From Rhodopseudomonas palustris JSC-3b (GTDB taxonomy: Bacteria; Pseudomonadota; Alphaproteobacteria; Rhizobiales; Xanthobacteraceae), in assembly GCA_000504425.1 (NCBI GenBank), contig KI632513.1, positions 985,491 through 1,049,490 of the forward strand: a stretch of DNA of 64,000 nucleotides, written 5' to 3'. Below, in pieces: positions 9,047-17,817 of this stretch; the stretch's first letter is position 1; each line of letters starts with the position of its first letter. The translations under genes were made by a program, and so were the position numbers. The notes under the pieces were generated by a model, which saw only the letters and a program-made list of their open reading frames with translations, had not been told where the DNA came from and did no database searches.

Positions 9047-9577
9047 ATGGAAGCCGCGGTACAGGACCTGATTGCGTTCGTACGCACGCATCAGGTCTGG
9101 GCGGCGCCAGTGGTATTCCTGCTGGCGTTCGGTGAATCAATTGCATTCGTGTCGCTGCTGGTTCCGGCCTGGGGCGCTCTGGTCGGGATCGGCGCGCTGA
9201 TCGGCGCCAGCGGCGTCAGTTTCTGGCCGGTGTGGCTGGCGGGTGCGCTCGGCGCCGCGCTCGGCGACTGGGTGTCGTATTGGTTTGGCGACCGCTACAA
9301 GGAGCAGGTGGCCGCGATCTGGCCGCTGTCGCTATTCCCGACGCTGCTGCCACGCGGCGAGGCCTTTGTGCGCAAATGGGGCGTGCCGAGCATCTTCATC
9401 GGCCGGTTCTTTGGGCCGCTGCGCGCCTCGGTGCCGCTGGCCGCCGGCATTTTCGAGATGCCTTATTGGCAATTCCAGGCCGCCAACTTTCTTTCAGCCC
9501 TGGTCTGGTCGGCGGTGCTGCTGCTGTTCGGCGATGGGCTGTCGCTGATCATCGGCTGGCTGTGGTCCAGTAGCTGA
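9047..9577 (+). CDS. DedA family inner-membrane protein
   Basis: A 176-residue integral membrane protein of the DedA/SNARE-associated family. It has hydrophobic segments near 18-45, 50-75, 130-150 and 155-172. The family signature is visible as FGESIAFVSLLVPAWGAL near the N-terminus and GRFFGPLRASVPLAAG in the middle, including the conserved Arg residues. DedA proteins are implicated in lipid (undecaprenyl phosphate or phospholipid) flipping, although the substrate of this one cannot be told. GAGGA lies about 9 bases before the ATG. It is a single-gene unit, divergent from parE. Confidence 0.92.
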   Translation: MEAAVQDLIAFVRTHQVWAAPVVFLLAFGESIAFVSLLVPAWGALVGIGALIGASGVSFWPVWLAGALGAALGDWVSYWFGDRYKEQVAAIWPLSLFPTLLPRGEAFVRKWGVPSIFIGRFFGPLRASVPLAAGIFEMPYWQFQAANFLSALVWSAVLLLFGDGLSLIIGWLWSSS

Positions 9578-9694
9578 CCACCTGAAGGCGCATGATTGGT
9601 TGCAGCGCGTGGCTTGAGTTCCGCGCTGCGTGCAGAGCAGGCATCGCTTTGGCAGGTGCTTGACCACAACCCGGTCTGCACTTATTCGGGGACC

Positions 9695-9772
9695 ATGATT
9701 TCTGCACCGACCAGCAAGCTCACGCAGCGCCGCCGCCGCATCATCGCGGCATGGGTGGTCGACTTCGTTTAG
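9695..9772 (+). CDS. Possible 25-residue Arg-rich leader peptide
   Basis: A short frame from ATG to TAG, preceded by GGGG, that encodes four consecutive CGC arginine codons (residues 12-15). Twelve bases after its stop lies an 8-bp GC-rich hairpin, and the next convincing gene is argC. This looks like an attenuation leader but is about 560 bases from argC, and no antiterminator pairing was worked out. It may be chance. Confidence 0.25.
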   Translation: MISAPTSKLTQRRRRIIAAWVVDFV

Positions 9773-9783
9773 AAATCATCGTC

Positions 9784-9811
9784 CCTGCCGCCGGATCCGG
9801 TCCGCGGCAGG
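9784..9811 (+). terminator. GC-rich hairpin upstream of argC
   Basis: CCTGCCGC pairs with GCGGCAGG around a 12-base loop. It is followed by TGTGGTAACTCC, not a clear T-run. It may be a weak terminator for the upstream transcript or part of a leader structure. Confidence 0.35.
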
Positions 9812-10329
9812 TGTGGTAACTCCTTTCAACGATCAGGTCCGGTGGCTCACTTTCAGGAGCCCGTCATGATCGCTTCACATCACTCTGAATTGGATGCCGC
9901 CACCTTGGGTGTCGCCGATGCTGCGCCCACGGCCTGCACGCGGCGGCTGCGCCATGACGTGCATCGCACCGGGCCGCCGGCGGCGATCAGGCGTCGCGCC
10001 ATGGCCCGGTCTCTTGACGCCGTGATGGCAACATTCGAAACCTCAAGACTGCCGAATCCGCGCTTGGCTTTGTGCACATCCGAGCGGCACGAGGCCAGGA
10101 GCCATGTGAACGCCAGACAGACGCTAGGGAGCGATCGCTTGACCGGGTGTTTTGACAACCCCGTTGATCAGCAACGCCGCACCGGGCGCGTCATCGATAT
10201 GGCCGCGCAGATGCAACGGGGCCGACCCGGGGCGCGGCAGATTGCCGAAGCTGTGCCAACGCTGCGGCTCGAACTGATTGCAGCATCGATCGGGGCTGAG
10301 GCTGCGGCCAAGCCGACAGGAGAAACAGA

Positions 10330-11388
10330 ATGACGAACAAGAAGAAGATCGGCATCCTCGGCGCCTCGGGCTACACCGGGGCCGAACTGGTGCGGCTGCT
10401 GCTGCGGCACCCCAAGGTCGAGATCGTGCTGCTGACCGCCGACCGGCGCGCCGGCCAGATGATGGGCGATGTGTTTCCGCAGTTCGCGCCTTACCAGCTG
10501 CCGCAATTGGTGACGATCGACAGCGTCGATTGGGCCGCTGCTGGCCTTGATCTGGTGTTCTGCGCGCTGCCGCATGCCACCACCCAGACCGTGGTGCAGG
10601 AGCTGCTGAGCAAGGCGCCGGACACCAAGGTGGTCGATCTGTCCGCCGATTTCCGGCTGACCGATCCGGCTGCCTATGAGAAGTGGTACGGCCACGCCCA
10701 CCACGCGCTCGATCTGCAACAGGAGGCGGTGTACGGCCTGGTCGAGATCTATCGGCGCGACATCAAGAAAGCGCGGTTGGTCGCCAATCCCGGCTGCTAT
10801 ACGTCGTGCGCCATTCTCCCGCTGGTGCCGCTGCTGAAAGCCAAGGCGATCGAAAGCGAGGAGATCGTGATCGATGCCAAGTCGGGCATGACCGGCGCTG
10901 GCCGCTCCGCCAAGGAAGAAATGCTGTTCTCGGAAGTGTCCGAAGGCTTTCACGCTTATGGCGTCGGTCATCACCGCCACATGGCCGAACTCGATCAGGA
11001 GTTTTCCAAGGCCGCCGGCAAGCCGGTGATGCCGTCATTCACGCCGCATCTGTTGCCGATGAATCGCGGCATCCTGTCGACCATCTATGTCCGTGGCCGG
11101 CGGGGCCGCACGGCCCAGGACCTGCACGCCATTCTTGCCGAGTTCTACGCCAAGGAGCCGTTCGTGCACGTGCTGCCATTCGGCAAGACGCCGCAAACGC
11201 GCCATGTGCGCGGCTCGAACATGACCATGATCGGCGTCGCGGCCGATCGGGTGCCGGGTCGGGCGATCGTGGTGTCGACGCTCGACAATCTCACCAAGGG
11301 CGCGTCGGGGCAGGCGGTGCAGAACATGAATCTGTTGCTGGGCTTCACCGAGACCCTCGGCATCGATCAAGTGGCGGTGTTCCCATGA
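10330..11388 (+). CDS. argC: N-acetyl-gamma-glutamyl-phosphate reductase
   Basis: A 352-residue NADPH-dependent enzyme that reduces N-acetylglutamyl phosphate to the semialdehyde in arginine biosynthesis. The N-terminal Rossmann motif GILGASGYTGAELVRLL is at about 8-24. The catalytic cysteine lies in the conserved NPGCYTS segment near 157, and the C-terminal half carries the GHHRH and PHLLPMNRGI segments of the family. An AGGAGAAACAG ribosome-binding region precedes the ATG. Its stop overlaps the next gene's start (ATGA), so a methyltransferase is translationally coupled to it. The usual alphaproteobacterial neighbours rplM-rpsI are not seen upstream. Confidence 0.96.
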   Translation: MTNKKKIGILGASGYTGAELVRLLLRHPKVEIVLLTADRRAGQMMGDVFPQFAPYQLPQLVTIDSVDWAAAGLDLVFCALPHATTQTVVQELLSKAPDTKVVDLSADFRLTDPAAYEKWYGHAHHALDLQQEAVYGLVEIYRRDIKKARLVANPGCYTSCAILPLVPLLKAKAIESEEIVIDAKSGMTGAGRSAKEEMLFSEVSEGFHAYGVGHHRHMAELDQEFSKAAGKPVMPSFTPHLLPMNRGILSTIYVRGRRGRTAQDLHAILAEFYAKEPFVHVLPFGKTPQTRHVRGSNMTMIGVAADRVPGRAIVVSTLDNLTKGASGQAVQNMNLLLGFTETLGIDQVAVFP

Positions 11389-11993
11389 GCGGCGCGGTCG
11401 ATCAGGACACGCTGCGGTTCTACCAGGGCCATGCCGACAGCTATGAGGGACGCAGGCCGCCGCTCGCGGGGCCGCTGACCACGTTTCTGGAAGCGCTGCC
11501 GCCAGGTGGCAAGATCCTCGAACTTGGGTGCGGGGCCGGCTATCAGGCCGAGGTGATGCTGCGCGCCGGCTTTGACGTGCACGCCACCGACGGCTCGCCG
11601 GAGCTGGCGGCCAAGGCGGCGCAGCGGTTGGGACGGCCGGTCGCAACCATGCTGTTCCACGAGCTCGACGCGGTCGATGCCTATGATGGCGTATGGGCCT
11701 ATGCCTGCCTGCTGCATGTGCCGCGCAGCGAACTGTCCGCGGTGCTGGCGCGGGTGTGGCGGGCGCTCAAGCCGGGCGGGCTGTTTTACGCCAGCTTCAA
11801 ATCCGGCGAGGGCGAAGGACGCGACAAGTTTTCGCGTTACTACAACTACCCGTCCGAACTCTGGCTGCGCGAACGCTATGCGGAAGCCGGCCGCTGGTCG
11901 TCACTGGCGATCGGCACCAGCGAGGGCAAGGGGTTCGATCAGGAAGCCGCGCAGTTTCTGCACGTCACGGCGCGCAAGCCCGCCGAGTTCTGA
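11385..11993 (+). CDS. Class I SAM-dependent methyltransferase
   Basis: A 202-residue protein with a complete small Rossmann methyltransferase fold. The SAM-binding motif I ILELGCGAGYQ is near 47-57, followed by an acidic residue at the end of strand 2 (ATDGSPE) and a post-motif II segment ALKPGGLFYASFK. This matches the generic Methyltransf_11/25 type and the substrate cannot be inferred. The ATG overlaps the argC stop by 4 bases (ATGA), arguing for co-translation with argC, although no link to arginine synthesis is known for this family. Confidence 0.9.
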   Translation: MSGAVDQDTLRFYQGHADSYEGRRPPLAGPLTTFLEALPPGGKILELGCGAGYQAEVMLRAGFDVHATDGSPELAAKAAQRLGRPVATMLFHELDAVDAYDGVWAYACLLHVPRSELSAVLARVWRALKPGGLFYASFKSGEGEGRDKFSRYYNYPSELWLRERYAEAGRWSSLAIGTSEGKGFDQEAAQFLHVTARKPAEF

Positions 11994-12109
11994 TCGCCAA
12001 AGCGTGATGGCCAGGCGAGGGTGCAGACCGCATCCTCGCCTGAAACGCGGTTGACGCTCCCGATGCGCCGACCTTCAATGGCGGCGATTGCGAACGGAGA
12101 TCGTCCAAT

Positions 12110-12472
12110 ATGACTGTATTGCCCGTGCTGGGGATGCTGACGGCATCGCTGCTGCTCGGACTCTATCTGGTGCTGGCGTTTCTGCGCCGCGAACGCAAGC
12201 CGGTGCTGATCGGCTTTCATCTGCTGCTCGGCATGGGCGGACTGGAATTGCTGATCATGCTGATGCGCGGCACACCCGCAGGTGCGGCCGAGAGCACCGG
12301 ACAGCTCGGCATCGCCGCCGCGGCGCTGTTTGGCATCGCGATGTTCACCGGGCTCACTGGCGCGATGATCGCGCGCCGTTCGGCGATGTCAGCCAATATC
12401 GTGGTCGCCACCCATTCCAGCCTTGGCGCCGCGGGCTTCGTGCTGTTCCTGCTGTGGCTGGCGAATATGTAG
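12110..12472 (+). CDS. Small membrane protein of unknown function
   Basis: A 120-residue hydrophobic protein with four likely transmembrane helices (about 5-25, 32-52, 66-86 and 98-118) and short Arg-rich loops after helices 1 and 3. Nothing in it suggests an enzyme. It stands alone between the methyltransferase gene and the convergent MHYT-GGDEF-EAL gene, with stops only about 10 bases apart. Confidence 0.7.
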   Translation: MTVLPVLGMLTASLLLGLYLVLAFLRRERKPVLIGFHLLLGMGGLELLIMLMRGTPAGAAESTGQLGIAAAALFGIAMFTGLTGAMIARRSAMSANIVVATHSSLGAAGFVLFLLWLANM

Positions 12473-12483
12473 CGGCGTCGCCC

Positions 12484-14892
12484 TCAGGCGACGATCCGCG
12501 GGACCTCGTGTTTGGCGAGGCGCTTCATCTCGGCCGCCGTGCATGGCGGGCTGATCGCCAGCCCCTGAATTTCCGAGCATCCGGCGATGCGCAGCAGCGC
12601 CAGTTGTTCGGCATTTTCAACGCCGGTCGCAGCGGTGACCCGGCCGAGCCGCTGGCCCAGGCCCGCCACCGCGCTCAAGGTCGATAGCGCATCGTTGCCG
12701 CGACCGATCTCGGGAACGAAACTGCGATCGATCTTGACGCGATCGAACACAAAGCTGTTCAGCGAACTCAGCAGCGAGTAGCCCGCACCGAAATTGTCCA
12801 TCGACAATTGCACGCCGAGCGCGCGCAGCGCTTTCAGGGTGGCAGGCGCGGAGTTGGATTCGCGCAGCAGCACCGCTTCCTGGATTTCCAGCTCCAGCCG
12901 ATGCGGCTCAAGGCCGCTCGCCGACAGCGCGGCCGCCACCGATGGCAGCAAACGCGGATGCCGGAACTGCGAGCCTGACAAATTGACCGCGACGCCGACG
13001 TCGCTATGCCATTGCGTGGCGGCGGCGCAGGCGGTTTGCAGCACCCAGTCGCCGATCGGAATGATCAACCCGGTGTCTTCTGCAAGGTCGAGGAATTGAT
13101 CGGGCAGCAGCGTGCCGCGCACCGGATGCTCCCAGCGCAGCAGCGCTTCAAAGCACAGGATCCGGTTGCTCTCCATGTCTCGGATCGGCTGATAGCGCAG
13201 CGTGAATTCCCCGCGCGCCAGCGCAAGCCGCAGCTCGGCGGTCAGCAGCCGCCGCGACTGCGCATGGGCATCCATGTCGAGCTCGAAGAACCGATAGCCG
13301 CCGCGGCCTTCGGACTTGGCGCGGTAGAGCGCCAGATCGGCATTCTTGATCAGCTGGTCGGGTTCGGTGCCGTCGGCAGGCGCCAGCGCGATGCCGATGC
13401 TGGTGCCGATGCTGATATGATGGCCCTGAATTTCGTAAGGCACGCTGATCACGCTGACGATCCGCATTGCCAGCGCCGCGGCGTCGGATTCGGGATCATG
13501 ATGGCTGATCTGGATGATCGCGAATTCATCACCGCCGAGCCGCGCCACGGTATCCTCGCCGCGCACGCAGCCGACCAGGCGATGGGCCACCTCGATCAAC
13601 AGCGCATCGCCGACCGGATGGCCGAGCGTGTCGTTGATCTCCTTAAAATGGTCGAGGTCGATATAGAGGATCGCAACCCCGACCTCGCGCCGCGAATAGC
13701 GCAGTGCCCGATCCAGCTCCTCGCGCAGCGTAAAGCGGTTGGGCAGATCGGTGAGCGGGTCGTGGCGCGCCAGATGGACCATGCGCTCCTGGGTTTTGCG
13801 CCATTCGGTGATGTCTTCGATGGTCGCGACCCAGCCGCCATCCGGCAGTGGCTGTTCGATGATGCGCAGCACATGGCCCGGCAACACCGTATGATCGGTG
13901 CGCGTCACCATTTGCCCGGAACTGATGTCGGTGATGATGGCGTTGAACGTCGCTTCGGGATCGCCGTTGAACAGACCACGCGCTTTCCGCAGCGCAAATT
14001 GTTCGGTGAGCTTCATCCCTTTCAGCTCTGCCGGATCGATGCCGATCAGAGCAGCATAGCGGGCATTGAACAAGGCCGCTCGTCCTTCGGCGTCGAACAT
14101 GCACAGCGCTTGCGGGATGTTTTCGGTGGCGATGTCGAGCAGCAGTTTCTGGCGTTGAATGACGCTCGCCGAGCGCCGGTCGACCAGTGCCGCGATCAGA
14201 CAGCCGCCGAGAATGGCGGCCGCGGCGCCGGCAATCATTAAGGCCAGCGCGGCCGCGGACATCGATGAGCCGGTCGGCACTTGTTCCGGATCAGGAATGA
14301 CTACGATCGAGGCCATCGCGGTAAAATGCAACGACAGGATCGCCAGCGTGAACAATATCGATGCGGCAAGGGTGTGAATGACGTCGTCGCGGCGCACGGT
14401 GAGGATGGCGGCAGGGATCGAGAGCAATACCCCGGAGGCCAGCGCCGCGTAAGCGTGGTCGGGAAACGCCACGATCAGCAGCGGATGTTCGACCGCTGTG
14501 ATGCCGCAAAAATGCATTGCCGCAAAACCAAGGCCGACTACGGCACCGCCTGTGGCGGCGTACCAGATCGACTGGCCGATCAAGGCAATCGCCGCACCTG
14601 CGCCGATCACCAGCACGGCGAGCGCCAGCGACAGCAGCGTCAGCCCTGGATCATAGCTCGCCTGGTTCGCAGGCAAATAGGCCAGCATGGCGATGAAATG
14701 GGTGGCCCAGACGCCGAACCCGCTCGACATCGCGACGAAGACCACCCAGATGAGCTGAGTTCGGCCGGTCGCGGCACGGGCGCGGTTAAACAGGCTGACG
14801 CCGACAGTGGACACGAACAGGCAGATCGCTGCCGCCACCACCAGCAAGCGGAGGTCGTGTTCGACGGCTAAGCAAGTGTAAACCTTATACAT
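12484..14892 (-). CDS. MHYT-PAS-GGDEF-EAL cyclic di-GMP protein with degenerate EAL
   Basis: An 802-residue membrane protein. Residues 1-250 form the MHYT sensor (seven helices with repeated H-F/Y motifs such as THFIAMLAY, MHFCGI and LHFTAM), thought to bind metal and sense gas. A PAS domain follows (about 260-370), then GGDEF (453-457) with an RxxD inhibitory site just before it, and a C-terminal EAL domain (EAL at 582-584). The cyclase motif is intact. In the EAL domain the DDFG motif reads DNFG (Asn700), and the AEGVE motif reads ATGVE (Thr756), so two residues normally needed for metal binding and catalysis are missing. It is probably a diguanylate cyclase with a c-di-GMP-binding or inert EAL module. 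The start MYKVYTCL matches the family N-terminus. Confidence 0.93.
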   Translation of the reverse strand: MYKVYTCLAVEHDLRLLVVAAAICLFVSTVGVSLFNRARAATGRTQLIWVVFVAMSSGFGVWATHFIAMLAYLPANQASYDPGLTLLSLALAVLVIGAGAAIALIGQSIWYAATGGAVVGLGFAAMHFCGITAVEHPLLIVAFPDHAYAALASGVLLSIPAAILTVRRDDVIHTLAASILFTLAILSLHFTAMASIVVIPDPEQVPTGSSMSAAALALMIAGAAAAILGGCLIAALVDRRSASVIQRQKLLLDIATENIPQALCMFDAEGRAALFNARYAALIGIDPAELKGMKLTEQFALRKARGLFNGDPEATFNAIITDISSGQMVTRTDHTVLPGHVLRIIEQPLPDGGWVATIEDITEWRKTQERMVHLARHDPLTDLPNRFTLREELDRALRYSRREVGVAILYIDLDHFKEINDTLGHPVGDALLIEVAHRLVGCVRGEDTVARLGGDEFAIIQISHHDPESDAAALAMRIVSVISVPYEIQGHHISIGTSIGIALAPADGTEPDQLIKNADLALYRAKSEGRGGYRFFELDMDAHAQSRRLLTAELRLALARGEFTLRYQPIRDMESNRILCFEALLRWEHPVRGTLLPDQFLDLAEDTGLIIPIGDWVLQTACAAATQWHSDVGVAVNLSGSQFRHPRLLPSVAAALSASGLEPHRLELEIQEAVLLRESNSAPATLKALRALGVQLSMDNFGAGYSLLSSLNSFVFDRVKIDRSFVPEIGRGNDALSTLSAVAGLGQRLGRVTAATGVENAEQLALLRIAGCSEIQGLAISPPCTAAEMKRLAKHEVPRIVA

Positions 14893-15132
14893 CCGGCAGC
14901 TGATCTCGCGTTCAGGAGGATTAGCCGTCGAGACTGGTAACAGAGCCGTAAAGACAGCGATCGATTTTGAGGAATTGACTAACAACAGGTTCTAGCGCCG
15001 CGCATTTCTACGTGACGTCGATGCGCATCAATGACCACTCAAACGAGTGCGATGAGCGTTGTGCGCGCGCCGCGTGTCGTGAGCAGGGCCGACAGGCGGT
15101 CGCGATTGAGCGGCGAGCCGTGCTCCGATCTC

Positions 15133-15182
15133 ATGTCTTGATACGAGTGATGTCTTGTTACGAGCGATGTCTCGTTATGGCG
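15133..15182 (+). repeat. Nearly three 17-bp tandem repeats
   Basis: The units ATGTCTTGATACGAGTG and ATGTCTTGTTACGAGCG are followed by a decayed third, ATGTCTCGTTATGGCG. There are no unique spacers, so this is not a CRISPR array. Confidence 0.7.
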
Positions 15183-15206
15183 CAGTTGTGCGCTGCACCC
15201 GATAGG

Positions 15207-15233
15207 CCGCCCGCGCGACAATGCGTCGGGCGG
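15207..15233 (-). terminator. Possible terminator hairpin after phaC
   Basis: CCGCCCG and CGGGCGG form a 7-bp stem starting 10 bases beyond the phaC stop codon. No T-run follows on the minus strand, so termination efficiency is uncertain. Confidence 0.4.
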
Positions 15234-15242
15234 CACATGCCG

Positions 15243-17051
15243 TCAGGCGCGAATCCGCACATAGCTGCCCGGTGCGTCTTCGATCGGCGGCAGTTCGGCT
15301 GTGCCGACGGTGCGGGCCGGCACCTGTTCGGCGTCCTGGATTTCGAGCCATTGCCGCCAGTCCGGCCACCAGGAGCCGGGGGTTTCCTCGGCACCCTTCA
15401 GCCATTCCTCGACGGTGTCGGCGGCAATCGACTCATTGGTCCAGAATTGATACTTGCCGGCCGCGGGCGGGTTGACCACACCGGCAATATGACCGGAGCC
15501 CGACAGCACGAATTTCACCGGGCCGCCGAAGAATTTTGAACCGAACAGCACCGACTGCGCGGGCGCAATGTGATCCTCGCGGGTCGCGAGATTGTAGATC
15601 GGCACCTTGACCTTGCTGAGATCGAGCTGCACGCCGTCGAGCACCATGCTGCCGGCCGACAGCCGGTTATCGAGGTAGCAGTTGCGCAGATAGTAGGAGT
15701 GGTTGGCGGCCGGCATGCGCGTGGCATCGGAATTCCAATGCAGCAGGTCGAAGGCCGAGGGCGGCTGGCCTTTCAGATAGTTGTTGACCACGTAGGACCA
15801 GATCAGGTCGTTGGGCCGCAGCATGTTGAAGGCCATCGCCATCTTGGAGCCTTCCAGCACGCCGGTGACCTGCATTTCCTGCTCGAGCGCGGCGACCTGC
15901 TCCTCATCGACGAACACCATCAGATCGCCGGCATGGGTGAAGTCGACCTGGGTGGTCAGGAAGGTAGCCGAGGTGACGCGCACCCGGCGCTGTTCGGCGA
16001 GCCAGGCGAGGGTGGTGGCGAGCAGGGTGCCGCCGACGCAATAGCCGAGCGTATGTACTTTCAGCTCGCCAGTGATCTTCTCGATCACGTCCATCGCCGC
16101 CAGCGGACCTTCCTTCATGTAGTCGCTGAACGATTTATGGGCGAGTGACTTGTCCGGGTTGACCCAGGAGATGACAAACACCGTCAGCCCCTGATCGACG
16201 CACCATTTGATGAACGACTTTTCCGGCTTCAGGTCGAGAATGTAGTATTTGTTGATCCAGGGCGGCACGATCAGCAGCGGCGTGCGCAGCACCGTCTCGG
16301 TGGTCGGGTGATATTGAATGAGCTGCATCAGCTCGTTCTGAAAAATCACCTTGCCCGGCGTGGTCGCCATGTTGACGCCGACTTCGAGATTGCTCGGGTC
16401 GGATTGCCGAATCTTGAGCATGCCTTTGCCCGCGGCGAGATCTTCGGCGAGCATGCGCATGCCGCGCGCCAGATTATCGCCATTCGAGGCCAGCGTTTCG
16501 CGCAGCACTTCGGGATTGGTCAGCACGAAATTGGAGGGCGCCAGCGCATTGGTGATCTGGTGGATATAAAACTCCGCCTTCTTGCGGGTGCGCGGATCGA
16601 GGCCCTCGGCGTCACGCACCAGCGCCTGCGCCCATTGCGTGGTCAACAGATAGGCCTGCAGCACGAAATCGAAGAACGGGTTCGATCGCCATTCCGGATC
16701 GGCAAAGCGCTTGTCGCGCGGCGGCGGGTCGATGGTCGGTTCGGCCTTTTCGCCGGCCATGCGGCGCATCGACTGGCCCCACAGCTCGAGATAGGACTGG
16801 CCGAGCTTGGTCTGCAGCTCGGTGGCGCGTTTTTGGTCCGACAGCCAATAATCGGCGACCTGCGAGAAGGTCTTGACGATCTCGGCCAGCTCCGGCGGCG
16901 GCTTGTCCGGGGCCTGGGTGGCGCCGCGGTTGAGGTAGGCGGCAAGCGCCTGACCAGATGCCTCCATCGCTTTCGCCAGATTCAGGGCGAACGCGTCAGG
17001 ATTGAAGCTTCGGCGAGCCTGGGGGTCGGCAGCGATCACGTCAGTCATCAT
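15243..17051 (-). CDS. phaC: Class I poly(3-hydroxyalkanoate) synthase
   Basis: A 602-residue polymerase that joins 3-hydroxyacyl-CoA units into polyhydroxyalkanoate storage granules. The N-terminal PhaC_N domain (about 80-270) is followed by an alpha/beta-hydrolase core. The nucleophile is Cys338 in the lipase-like box GYCVG. The catalytic Asp is in EDHIAPAQS and the catalytic His in [12 protein letters not shown], so the triad is complete. The length of about 600 residues fits class I enzymes that work alone. There is a double ATG at the start; the first was kept. No phaA, phaB or phasin gene lies beside it, so it is probably monocistronic. Confidence 0.96.
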   Translation of the reverse strand: MMTDVIAADPQARRSFNPDAFALNLAKAMEASGQALAAYLNRGATQAPDKPPPELAEIVKTFSQVADYWLSDQKRATELQTKLGQSYLELWGQSMRRMAGEKAEPTIDPPPRDKRFADPEWRSNPFFDFVLQAYLLTTQWAQALVRDAEGLDPRTRKKAEFYIHQITNALAPSNFVLTNPEVLRETLASNGDNLARGMRMLAEDLAAGKGMLKIRQSDPSNLEVGVNMATTPGKVIFQNELMQLIQYHPTTETVLRTPLLIVPPWINKYYILDLKPEKSFIKWCVDQGLTVFVISWVNPDKSLAHKSFSDYMKEGPLAAMDVIEKITGELKVHTLGYCVGGTLLATTLAWLAEQRRVRVTSATFLTTQVDFTHAGDLMVFVDEEQVAALEQEMQVTGVLEGSKMAMAFNMLRPNDLIWSYVVNNYLKGQPPSAFDLLHWNSDATRMPAANHSYYLRNCYLDNRLSAGSMVLDGVQLDLSKVKVPIYNLATREDHIAPAQSVLFGSKFFGGPVKFVLSGSGHIAGVVNPPAAGKYQFWTNESIAADTVEEWLKGAEETPGSWWPDWRQWLEIQDAEQVPARTVGTAELPPIEDAPGSYVRIRA

Positions 17052-17323
17052 GCCACTCTAAGTGCGTTTCGGTTTTCCCGGCGCGGTTTTCCACCGCTTG
17101 CGGGGCATCATGACACAGTTCGGTTAATTACGATGATTTCAATGTGTTGCACTGCGGCAAAAGAAGCCAAGGCGGACGCCTTAGCCGGGGATGGCGCGGC
17201 TCGCCGATCTTGCATTCGGGCGGCGGAGGAAGGATTGTGGGCGCCGGGGAAGGCGGCCCACGAGGGACGTGGGGGTGGTCGTGTGCCGCCGCAAGAATTG
17301 GATGCCAGATGCTAGAGAGCGAT

Positions 17324-17641
17324 ATGCGATTGTCCGGACCGACCACAGGCCAGCGCGGTGCCCGCGCGGCTTCGCATATCGCCGTTGCAGTACTGGCATC
17401 GCTGACGCTGGCTGGCTGTTCGATTCCGCTGGCTGAGTTGCCGTCGCTGGGGGGCAGCGATCCGGCCACCGCCAAGGACGCCGACGGCTATATGGCGGTG
17501 AATCTCACCCCGGCGCAGCGTCCGGAAAAGGTGCTGCCGCCGGAGGAGCGCACCAAGGTCGAGAACGAATTGATTGCAGCACGGGAGAGACAGGCGGCTG
17601 CGGCCGCCGCAGCTGCTGCTGCCACCACCACTGCACGATAA
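17324..17641 (+). CDS. Small putative lipoprotein
   Basis: A 105-residue protein with a signal sequence ending in a lipobox, LTLAGC, with the lipidated Cys near residue 32. The mature part is short, polar and Ala-rich at the end (a run of about ten Ala before TTTAR). The start at 17324 has GAGAG five bases upstream; an in-frame ATG at 17309 is the alternative. The function is unknown. It sits on the plus strand upstream of the aminotransferase gene and divergent from phaC. Confidence 0.7.
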   Translation: MRLSGPTTGQRGARAASHIAVAVLASLTLAGCSIPLAELPSLGGSDPATAKDADGYMAVNLTPAQRPEKVLPPEERTKVENELIAARERQAAAAAAAAAATTTAR

Positions 17642-17817
17642 TCACCGCGCCAGACCTGCCCAGCGGCAGGAACAACCAGCGCGCATAGCAGGTCAGCCCG
17701 CCAAGCCGGTCACCTGCGCCAAAACGTCAAGTTGCGCGAATCTTCACGCGAATCGGATTTCCCTTCGGGTAAGAACGCGCTAACGGTCCTGCCCTTGAAG
17801 GTTCGGGAGTTGCAACC

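Larger units (their letters stand above)
9578..10329. other. Leader region upstream of argC with doubtful small ORFs
   Basis: No confident gene lies in these 750 bases. The candidates are a 25-codon Arg-rich frame (9695-9772), a hairpin (9784-9811), and a 155-codon frame from 9866 to 10333. That frame has a good AGGAG site and its stop overlaps the argC ATG, but its composition is not convincingly protein-like. On the minus strand, a 92-codon frame at 9880-10158 looks random. Confidence 0.6.
14893..15242. other. Intergenic region with tandem repeats, no gene seen
   Basis: This lies between the MHYT gene start and the phaC stop. It contains a 17-bp tandem repeat (15133-15182) and a 7-bp-stem hairpin (15207-15233) just after phaC. 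No frame has a ribosome-binding site or protein-like composition. Confidence 0.65.

Noticed and set aside
9880-10158. A 92-codon minus-strand frame with a lipobox-like LLASC
   Set aside because: No ribosome-binding site, Arg/Ala-rich random composition after the first 25 residues, and it overlaps the argC leader candidates.
15133-15182. CRISPR array
   Set aside because: The 17-bp units are contiguous with no unique spacers, and no cas gene lies in the window.
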